From contig JALXFQ010000375.1 of NCBI GenBank assembly GCA_027067235.1, forward strand, positions 1-13,283: a DNA stretch of 13,283 nucleotides, read 5' to 3'. Numbering within the stretch: the stretch's first letter is position 1; every line of letters begins with the position of its first letter. Below the pieces are notes generated by a model. That model saw only the letters and a program-made list of their open reading frames with translations, ran no database searches and was not told the DNA's origin. Position numbers and translations under genes: made by a program. Shown in pieces: positions 6,780 to 13,283 of the stretch. Source of the DNA: Gammaproteobacteria bacterium (GTDB lineage Bacteria > Pseudomonadota > Gammaproteobacteria > QOAV01).

Positions 6780-8614
6780 TCCGTGCCCATCTGAATATCT
6801 CCATCGAACTCACTGGCCCCTTCATTACCCAGGGTTCCGCCCCCGGCCCCTGGGGGCTGGATGCCGTGCTGGCGCGGGATGCCAATGACCGCTACCTGCT
6901 GCCCGGCACCCATGTCACCGGCAAGCTGCGCGAGGCGTGGGAAGAGCTTGCCGACGCCCTGAACAAGGAATCGGCTGAATCCGATCCGATCCCGGACGCC
7001 ATCGAAATCGCTCGCCTGCTCGGTGGCGAGGCCTACGGCGATGCACTGACCGCCCGCCCCAAGCGCTTGCTGTTCAGCGACTTTATCTTGACTGAGCCGG
7101 TAAAGACGGCTGAAGGCGTGCGCTATCGCGTTCGCATCGACCCGGAGCGGGGCGCGGTGCAGGACCGCATGCAACTGATGGTGGAAAGCCCCTTCGCCAG
7201 TGGTCAGCCAATGAAATTCGAAGGTGGCGTGGACTTTTTGGCCGAGGATGAAGAGGAAATAAACCGCATCCAACGTCAAATCGAGACCGGCCTGCAATGG
7301 GTCACCCAACTGGGGGCCTACCGGGGCCAGGGTTTTGGCCGCGTTACCGGCGTGCAAGTAGATGTCGGCAGATCAACCTCACCCCCGGAAAACGCCCCCC
7401 TCACCGCCAGTGACGCTTTCGATCTGATCCTCCGCCCGCAATCACCCCTGTGCGTGGACGACGATGCCCCGGTGAAAAACCTGTTCCGCTCCTCGGAGAT
7501 CATCCCCGGCGGCGTCCTGCTCGGTTGCCTGTTCCAGATGCTCGGCGGCGAGGCCGGGCGCGGCAGGGATGATGAATACGCCCTGCTGCGCAAACACTTT
7601 TCCAGCCTGCGCCTGCGCCACGCCTTCCCCAGCGACCAGTGCATGACCCGCCCGGTGGTTATGCCCCTGTCCATCGTGCAAACGGCCAACGGTAATCGAG
7701 ATGTCGCCCTGGAGCGCGATCCCTGTTTGATCGGAGGCGATGCGCCAAAATTTCAGCCCGACTGGAAGGACGCCGGACCCAGGGCCGATTTCGGCTGGCC
7801 CGAGGTCAAGCGCGAACTGCGCGTGCGCACCGCCATCGACAGCAAAAAACTGCGCGCGCGGGACCAGCAACTGTTCTCCTACGACATGGTGCGCCCCGAT
7901 GGCCTGTGCTGGCTGTCGCGCGTTGATCTCACGGGCGTGGAGGAGGAAGAGGACAGGGCCGAGGTCGCCGAGCAGCTCCAGCGGCTGCTCTCCCTGGGCT
8001 TCATGGGGCTGGGCAAGACCAAGGCTATCGCCGAGGTGAATCTCCAGCCCGGCGGCACCATCCGTCCGACGATGCCGGGCGGCGAAATCGTTCCCGGCCT
8101 GGGCGAGGACGGCCTTATTTGCATCACCCTGCAAACCGACGCCCTGTTGTTGCCCAAAGGGGAACTTGATGAAACCAGTGGCGAGTCAAAGCTTCTTGAG
8201 GTTTACAAGGCCGTCTGGCAGGAATTGTGTTCTGGCCTTGCATTGGAGAGGTTCTACGCACAACAGGTCTTGAAAGGTGGCGAGTTCCTGGCCGCCCGCC
8301 ATGACTTTACCGGCAAAGACTACTACCCCTGGATACTCACCCGCGCCGGATCGGTATTTGTCTTTTCGGTTACCAATCAGGAAACTGCCCGGTCAGACTT
8401 GGAAAACTGGCTGCAAACGGGCCTTCCCTTACGCACATCCATTCGCGAATCCTGGAACATCAAGGGTGAAGACGACGAGCATTGGCGTTACTGCCCCTAC
8501 GTTCCGCAGAACGGTTACGGCGAGATCGCTGTCAACCTGTCTGTCCACGAGGATTGGCGGCCCCGGTCGGAGGAATGCGAAGCCATCGAGTCCATCGAGG
8601 AGGTACGGTCATGA
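6776..8614 (+). CDS. Cas7-Cas5 (Csx10-like) RAMP fusion, III-Dv Cas7-5-11-like
   Basis: Backbone protein of the effector complex, 612 aa, combining two RAMP subunits. Residues 1 to about 200 are a Csm3/Cas7 fold: GLDAVLARDANDRYLLPGTH (27-46) aligns with the Csm3 segment holding its catalytic Asp, making D29 a candidate target-RNA-cleaving residue. The domain closes with the G-rich loop GAYRGQGFGRV (180-190). Residues about 205-590 resemble Csx10, the type III-D Cas5: a RELRVRTAID segment, GFMGLGKTKAIAEV (408-421), AGSVFVF and a terminal NGYGEIAVNL. In Synechocystis III-Dv the matching protein also carries Cas11; I see no separate helical Cas11 block here. AGGAGG lies seven bases before the ATG, which overlaps the cas10 stop and excludes the upstream in-frame ATG at 6728. 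Confidence 0.85.
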   Translation: MIRAHLNISIELTGPFITQGSAPGPWGLDAVLARDANDRYLLPGTHVTGKLREAWEELADALNKESAESDPIPDAIEIARLLGGEAYGDALTARPKRLLFSDFILTEPVKTAEGVRYRVRIDPERGAVQDRMQLMVESPFASGQPMKFEGGVDFLAEDEEEINRIQRQIETGLQWVTQLGAYRGQGFGRVTGVQVDVGRSTSPPENAPLTASDAFDLILRPQSPLCVDDDAPVKNLFRSSEIIPGGVLLGCLFQMLGGEAGRGRDDEYALLRKHFSSLRLRHAFPSDQCMTRPVVMPLSIVQTANGNRDVALERDPCLIGGDAPKFQPDWKDAGPRADFGWPEVKRELRVRTAIDSKKLRARDQQLFSYDMVRPDGLCWLSRVDLTGVEEEEDRAEVAEQLQRLLSLGFMGLGKTKAIAEVNLQPGGTIRPTMPGGEIVPGLGEDGLICITLQTDALLLPKGELDETSGESKLLEVYKAVWQELCSGLALERFYAQQVLKGGEFLAARHDFTGKDYYPWILTRAGSVFVFSVTNQETARSDLENWLQTGLPLRTSIRESWNIKGEDDEHWRYCPYVPQNGYGEIAVNLSVHEDWRPRSEECEAIESIEEVRS

Positions 8615-10266
8615 ACGAGAAAGCGGAAACTATCGTACAGGACAAGGTCGATAAGGGGCACACGCCTTGGCCGTTCCGTCCACGCTGGCGCATTCGGGGC
8701 TGCCTGGTAGCTGAAACGCCTTTATTTATTGGCTCGGGAGATAACAGCGAGCGTGATGACTTTGTGGTGGACGGCAAGCCGGTGGAGATCGCTGACTGCC
8801 TGCGCGACCATCGGGGCCTGCCCGTGATCCCTGCCACCAGCCTGCGTGGCATCCTGCGAGATGTCCTGCGTCAGGGCCTGCAAGGCATCGAGGTTGAGCA
8901 ATTCAAGCGCCTGTTTGGCGAGGACTCGGAGCAGGAAGACTCTGGACATGGGGGCGAAGTCGAATTCCTTGATGCCCCTCTCAGTCTGCGCCGTCCCGAA
9001 AACACCCCCTTGCCCCATTGGGATGACAACAAACAGACCTGGCTTGAAATCATCAACTCCATCGACCGCGAGCGCGGCGCGGCGGCAGAGAACCACCTGG
9101 CCCATGCCGAAACCGTGGCCCCCGGCACGGGCTTCGATTTCTGTATCACCGGCCAGTTTACCGAGGCGAAAACCGACATTCCCCTGCTGCTGGCCGCTCT
9201 GGAAGCATTTAATGACCCCGATGCTCCGGTAACCCTGGGCGCGGACACCATCAGCGGCAAAGGGCGCATGCGTTGGGAACTGGCCAGCGTGGAAAAATTT
9301 GATCAACAAGCCGTGCTTGACTGGCTGGAACAAACGGATCGAGGACACGCCGACAACGCCTTTCAGCCTGTGACTGATGCCAAACTCCAACAATTACTGG
9401 AGCAGGCCGAGAAACATTCGCCGAAAAAAAACGAGGCACATATCTTCGACATCCACCTGCATTTCGACGGCCCCTTCCTGGTCAATAACCCGCTAACCGC
9501 AGCCCAGGTAAAGCGGGAAAAGAAACTCCCCCAGGAACAAAGAACGCCGGATGCCAAGCCCCGCACTGACGTCATGGGCCGGGTCATCCTGCCCGCAAAA
9601 TCCCTGCGCGGCGTATTGCGCGGCCATGGCGAGCGCATCCTGCGCACCCTGCTCGATCTGGATCAGGATGCCTGGCGGAACACCGGCCTGATGGGAAAAA
9701 TCGAAGAACTCATTGCCTGCCGTCCTGAAATCCATGACCACGCCTGCAAGCCGCTGCGGGACGGCGAGAAGCCGGAGGGTGATGGCGAACAGGAGGCCAA
9801 ACTCTGCCTGGCCTGCCAGCTCTTCGGCGCGCCCGGCTGGCGCAGCCCGGTAGCCATCGACGACTTCACCCTTGTGGAGGATGAGTATGAAATCCAAACC
9901 CAGGAAATGCTTGCCGTCGATCGCTTCACCGGCGGCGGCAAGGACAGTGCCAAATACAACGCTCGCGCCATCATTTCGCCGGTTTTCCGGGGCCGCATCC
10001 GTCTCGACCAGGGCCGCAGCCAACAATGGAGCCTGGGTCTGCTGTCTCTGGTGTTGCGCGACCTGATGGATGGCGAACTGCGGTTCGGCTGGGGCGCGGC
10101 GGGCAAGGGTTACGGCCACTGCAAAACGGCTCAAATCGGCAAATGGGAAGAACAAGACTTTCAAAAAGAGGCGCAAGAATCATGGCGAAACCTTATCGAA
10201 AAAATCGGCGAAATAAAGGCGGAAATCGGCAACGACCAGCCAACCGGGGCAGCACAAACCCGGTAA
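8611..10266 (+). CDS. Double Cas7 fusion (Cas7-2x, Csm3-like)
   Basis: Two Cas7 (Csm3-like) RAMP units in one 551-aa chain, forming two adjacent backbone positions on the crRNA. Unit 1 (about 25-275) has PLFIGSGDNSERDD, IPATSLRGILR (near 73-83), HAETVAPGTGFDF and the G-rich GADTISGKGRMRWE around 210-223. Unit 2 (about 285-510) has LPAKSLRGVLRG (327-338), C399-L-A-C402 followed by QLFGAPGW (a 'CxxCxLFG' element seen in type III RAMPs, possibly zinc-binding with the upstream HDHAC), DRFTGGGKDSAKYN and the G-rich loop FGWGAAGKGYGH. D314 in unit 2 aligns with the Csm3 catalytic Asp; unit 1 has no Asp exactly there. A strong AGGAGG (8598-8603) fixes the ATG, which overlaps the previous stop by ATGA. 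Confidence 0.88.
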   Translation: MNEKAETIVQDKVDKGHTPWPFRPRWRIRGCLVAETPLFIGSGDNSERDDFVVDGKPVEIADCLRDHRGLPVIPATSLRGILRDVLRQGLQGIEVEQFKRLFGEDSEQEDSGHGGEVEFLDAPLSLRRPENTPLPHWDDNKQTWLEIINSIDRERGAAAENHLAHAETVAPGTGFDFCITGQFTEAKTDIPLLLAALEAFNDPDAPVTLGADTISGKGRMRWELASVEKFDQQAVLDWLEQTDRGHADNAFQPVTDAKLQQLLEQAEKHSPKKNEAHIFDIHLHFDGPFLVNNPLTAAQVKREKKLPQEQRTPDAKPRTDVMGRVILPAKSLRGVLRGHGERILRTLLDLDQDAWRNTGLMGKIEELIACRPEIHDHACKPLRDGEKPEGDGEQEAKLCLACQLFGAPGWRSPVAIDDFTLVEDEYEIQTQEMLAVDRFTGGGKDSAKYNARAIISPVFRGRIRLDQGRSQQWSLGLLSLVLRDLMDGELRFGWGAAGKGYGHCKTAQIGKWEEQDFQKEAQESWRNLIEKIGEIKAEIGNDQPTGAAQTR

Positions 10267-12443
10267 GAGGAGGCCAGATCATTAGCCAGTTTCACAACCC
10301 CTACCACTTCGTCCCCCTGCGGAAAGACAGGGAACATGATGAATGGATTGACGCCGCCCCCTATCAGAGAGACCAGTACAAAGGCAACCCCTACTTGTAC
10401 GGAGGCCATTCGCGCTATGAACAGGACGGTCGTCACAAAGGCAAAATCTGCTGCACCCTGACAACAGAGACCCCCATTTTCGTTGGTGCAAGACGATATC
10501 AGGAGGCCAGCGAGGATCATCCCGCCCGCGTCGCTCCCTATGAGTTGAACGGTCAACCCGCCATCCCCGCCACCAGCCTGCGCGGCATGATCTCATCCAT
10601 CGCCGAGGCGACCAGTTATTCGGCGATGAGGGTGGTGGATGATAGATCCTTGTCGAGACGCGCGGATATGTTCGCGAAGGAATCTCTGGGAGCCATTGGC
10701 ATGCTAAAAAAGGACGCCAATGGCGAGGACATGCAACTGCTTCCACTGACCCTGCCGCCCATGCAAAACAGCAAGCCTGAACCAACCTGGAAAAGAGTAT
10801 TCTGTAACAGTATTGGCTTACTGGTTTATCTGGATGGATATGAACCAGCACCGAATGACCACAAGAAAATCCGGTATAAAGCCAACAGCTTCCTGGATAG
10901 AAAAAAACCGTTATCCTGGTCTGCCAACAATCAACAATATTGGTACATGCAGTTGGGCGCTGTTGGTTGGGACAGACAAGACCCCGCCAAGGTTTTTGCA
11001 AAATTTCGCCACCATAATCACGGTTTTCTGTTGGGGCAAAAAGCTTCAAGCAAGCTCATTGTTGAGCAACCACGCAGCGGCTATACCCGTGGTATTCTGC
11101 GCGTGCTGGGCATCGACGGCCGGGAAAAGGATATTCCCACCGGGTACAATATAAGAAATGAGCAAGTGGGAAAAAAGCATGAGATATTCATCCCATACCC
11201 TGAGGATGAATCAAAGCAAAACCCCTTGCTGGATGCGACGGTGGCATTGAAAAATTTCCACAGGCTTTGTGACGAACGCGCCGACAAGGAAGGCTATCTT
11301 CCTTTCCATTTGAAGGGAATGGAACGAACCAGGATTCATGATGTATCCACCATTCGGCTGAAAGAAGGCGATCTGGTCTATTTTGATGTTAAAGAAGCAG
11401 AGGATGGCAATATCATCGTCTCCGAATTGTCCATATCATCCCTATGGCGAAAAGCGCCTCGATACCCGGATGGACAAGTCGCCACCCTGCACGATTTTCT
11501 CCCGGAGCGCGAGTTGGCTCCGTTTAGCAGCAACAGGCAGTGCCTCTCCCCCGCCGAACGCATGTTCGGCTTCGTGGAAGACCGCCCCAGGGGCGGGGAT
11601 GACTCCAAAGACGCAGCGGCGGCCTACGCTGGCCATGTGCGCTTCAGTCATGCCCGTTGGGACGGCAGGCTCGCAGAAGACCAAGAAGGCCCTTATGGTT
11701 CTGAGGTCACCCTGAAGATACTGGATTCACCCAAGCCCCCATCGCCCGCGCTCTATTTCCGTATGCGTGAAGGAAACAGCGGCTACATTGCCAAACAGAA
11801 ACTCGACCCGATCAAACATGAGATTCAGGGCCGCAAGTTTTATCTGCACCAGAAAAATGCGGGGCAGGAGCCGTGGCGCACACACCCGCAGAACGAGCAT
11901 AAGCATCTGAAACAAAAGACCCGTATCACCCCTCTGCATGACAAGCTGTCCCTCAGTTTCGAGGTCGAATACGACAACCTGACCGAATTCGAGCTGGGCA
12001 TGTTGCTCTATGCCCTCTCTCCCAACGACGGCTTCCGGCACAAGATCGGCATGGGCAAACCCCTGGGGCTGGGCAGCGTGAAGATCAGCATCGATGAGGT
12101 CATCTGCCACGACCCGGCCAACCAGTACCGGGAATCCGGCCCCTTCGGTGAGCGGCGCGAGGAGAAAGAAGAAGACTGGGGAACCGTACGCGACGCATTC
12201 AGGACGAGAATGATGGAAATCGCCCCGGCAGCCGTACAGGCAGTGGAAACCCTGGGCGACCCGAATGCGAGCGGCGACCATCCGGTTCACTACCCCCAAA
12301 CAGCGGGCATTTCTGGCGCTCCATTTGAGGAAGAACACTACCGTTGGTGGGTCAAGAATGACGACAGACATAACCATCAGAAACAGCACCTGGCTCCATT
12401 GGACGAAAACGGATTCGAATTGAAACCCCTCAAGCGAAACTGA
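10182..12443 (+). CDS. Large Cas7 RAMP with insertion (TIGR03986-like, Cas7-insertion)
   Basis: A 753-aa single Cas7 unit split by a long insertion, matching the TIGR03986 RAMP family and the Cas7-insertion subunit of III-Dv. The first half has HNPYHFVPLRK, CTLTTETPIFVG and PATSLRGMISSIAEA (from residue 129). The second half has LSPAERMFGFVED (455-467), YAGHVRFSHA and the G-rich loop GMGKPLGLGSVKIS (623-636). Roughly residues 150-440 between them are the insertion, including a beta-rich EGDLVYFDVKEAEDGNIIV segment from about 395. The first 35 residues are strongly basic (K, R, N, G). No other start exists before the conserved NPYHFVPL block, so the gene really overlaps the previous one by 85 bp; an AGAGG at 10167-10171 precedes the ATG. 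No clean catalytic Asp is seen (D112 is nearby but displaced). Confidence 0.85.
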   Translation: MAKPYRKNRRNKGGNRQRPANRGSTNPVRGGQIISQFHNPYHFVPLRKDREHDEWIDAAPYQRDQYKGNPYLYGGHSRYEQDGRHKGKICCTLTTETPIFVGARRYQEASEDHPARVAPYELNGQPAIPATSLRGMISSIAEATSYSAMRVVDDRSLSRRADMFAKESLGAIGMLKKDANGEDMQLLPLTLPPMQNSKPEPTWKRVFCNSIGLLVYLDGYEPAPNDHKKIRYKANSFLDRKKPLSWSANNQQYWYMQLGAVGWDRQDPAKVFAKFRHHNHGFLLGQKASSKLIVEQPRSGYTRGILRVLGIDGREKDIPTGYNIRNEQVGKKHEIFIPYPEDESKQNPLLDATVALKNFHRLCDERADKEGYLPFHLKGMERTRIHDVSTIRLKEGDLVYFDVKEAEDGNIIVSELSISSLWRKAPRYPDGQVATLHDFLPERELAPFSSNRQCLSPAERMFGFVEDRPRGGDDSKDAAAAYAGHVRFSHARWDGRLAEDQEGPYGSEVTLKILDSPKPPSPALYFRMREGNSGYIAKQKLDPIKHEIQGRKFYLHQKNAGQEPWRTHPQNEHKHLKQKTRITPLHDKLSLSFEVEYDNLTEFELGMLLYALSPNDGFRHKIGMGKPLGLGSVKISIDEVICHDPANQYRESGPFGERREEKEEDWGTVRDAFRTRMMEIAPAAVQAVETLGDPNASGDHPVHYPQTAGISGAPFEEEHYRWWVKNDDRHNHQKQHLAPLDENGFELKPLKRN

Positions 12444-12458
12444 CCGGCGCGAATAACC

Positions 12459-13271
12459 ATGAAAAACAACCACTACTTCCTCGGCGGCAATGACCTCGAA
12501 ATGGAGGCCATCCGTCGCCTGTTAACCCACCGGAGTATCCCTGTCGAACGCATCCATGACAAGCGCCTGGGCTGGGGCGCCAGGGCGTCAGACTACGCCG
12601 ACGAAATTCGCTCCCTTCCCAGGAACGCCACGCCAGTGCTCATCGAACTGGAAAACGACCTCGGGCTGAAGCCGCCCCGGGCCATGCTGCTCGATCACCA
12701 CGGCGAACAGGCGGGCATGGACAAGCCCACTGTGCTGGAACAGCTCTGGAATCTGCTGGAAATGCCGCCGCAGGATTGGGGCAAACCGCCGTTCGATGAC
12801 TTTCCCCTGATCGTTGCTAACGACCGGGGCTATATCCCCGCCATGCGCCGCATGGGGGCCAGCGATGAGGACATCGCGACCATCCGCGCCAGAGACCGCA
12901 AGGCTCAGGGCATCACCGACGAAGAAGAGGCCGCCGCCGAGGCCGCCATCGAGCAGCGCGAGGAAACAGTGGAAGGGCGACTAATCGTAGTGGAGCTTCC
13001 CCACGCCCGCATCGCTCCAGTGACTGATCGCCTGGCGCTGGGCGATGGCTACAACAATCTGCTGATCATCTCGCCAGGCGAGGTCAATTTTTCCGGCGAC
13101 GGTGCACTGGTCGCCTGCCTTGATCGCGCTTTCCCCGACGGCTGGTACGGCGGCGAACTGCCCCGGCGGGGCTACTGGGGCAAAACCACGCAGGACGAAG
13201 CTCCGGCCATCAAAAACCTTCTCGTTCAGGCTCTGAGCCATCAACCGCCGGAGTGCCCCAACCCGGATTGA
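12459..13271 (+). CDS. DHH-family phosphodiesterase-like protein (NrN-like), putative signal-degrading enzyme
   Basis: Product of 270 aa. A DHH motif (D79-H80-H81) sits after a hydrophobic strand in AMLLDHHGEQAG. An N-terminal FLGGNDLEM (D12), IELENDL (residues 67-73) and ANDRGYIPAM (D122) occupy the places of the other metal-binding motifs of DHH phosphoesterases. A charged helix (about 150-168) leads to a C-terminal domain with VTDRLALGDGYNN and GWYGGELPRRGYWG (228-241), reminiscent of DHHA1. CRISPR-associated NrN is a DHH-DHHA1 enzyme that hydrolyses SAM-AMP in CorA-containing systems, so the context fits an off-switch for signalling. The motifs are divergent and the family call rests on DHH plus context. 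It starts 15 bp after the previous stop without a clear ribosome binding site, so it may be translated poorly or by coupling. Confidence 0.65.
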   Translation: MKNNHYFLGGNDLEMEAIRRLLTHRSIPVERIHDKRLGWGARASDYADEIRSLPRNATPVLIELENDLGLKPPRAMLLDHHGEQAGMDKPTVLEQLWNLLEMPPQDWGKPPFDDFPLIVANDRGYIPAMRRMGASDEDIATIRARDRKAQGITDEEEAAAEAAIEQREETVEGRLIVVELPHARIAPVTDRLALGDGYNNLLIISPGEVNFSGDGALVACLDRAFPDGWYGGELPRRGYWGKTTQDEAPAIKNLLVQALSHQPPECPNPD

Positions 13272-13283
13272 CCCGCCATGCCC

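Noticed and set aside
7442..8134. A 230-codon minus-strand frame
   Set aside because: Antisense to the Csx10-like part of the Cas7-Cas5 fusion, with no recognisable features.

Overview
The window looks like a gammaproteobacterial chromosome. It joins a conserved housekeeping pair to an accessory type III CRISPR-Cas locus. The minus-strand left end holds ppsR and the 5' part of ppsA, the PEP synthetase regulator and PEP synthase. This pair, the fairly GC-rich composition and a consensus FNR/Anr-type site fit a facultatively anaerobic gammaproteobacterium; species cannot be named from this sequence. No CRISPR repeat-spacer array, cas1, cas2, transposase or complete tRNA is present.

Layout: ppsA (3' end outside the window) and ppsR occupy 1-2117 on the minus strand and look co-transcribed. 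An intergenic stretch of about 545 bp follows. It contains a degenerate copy of the 3' part of a tRNA, closest to tRNA-Cys, at 2341-2385, which may be an old integration scar. It also contains a perfect TTGAT-N4-ATCAA dyad at 2584-2597, placed about 41.5 bp before the start site predicted from a good -10 element (2619-2624). That is class II FNR promoter geometry and drives the plus strand.

From 2663 to 13271 seven plus-strand genes form one tight operon, mostly joined by ATGA overlaps. The order is cas6 (crRNA processing), a CRISPR-associated CorA-like membrane protein, a cas10 without an HD nuclease domain but with a GGDE palm site, a Cas7-Cas5 (Csx10-like) fusion, a double Cas7 fusion (Cas7-2x), a large Cas7 with an insertion (TIGR03986-like), and a DHH-family phosphodiesterase-like gene. 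The fused Cas7 proteins match the type III-Dv architecture known from Synechocystis.

Likely working model (inference): Cas6 matures crRNA. Cas10 and the fused Cas7/Cas5 proteins form the target-RNA-binding complex, and Cas7 sites cleave the target. On target binding the Cas10 palm makes a nucleotide signal; the CorA plus DHH/NrN pairing points to SAM-AMP, as shown for a Bacteroides type III-B system. The signal acts on CorA in the inner membrane, and the DHH protein degrades it. The points of most interest are the coupling of a III-Dv-like complex to a CorA/DHH signalling pair and the apparent control of the whole operon by an oxygen-sensing FNR/Anr regulator.
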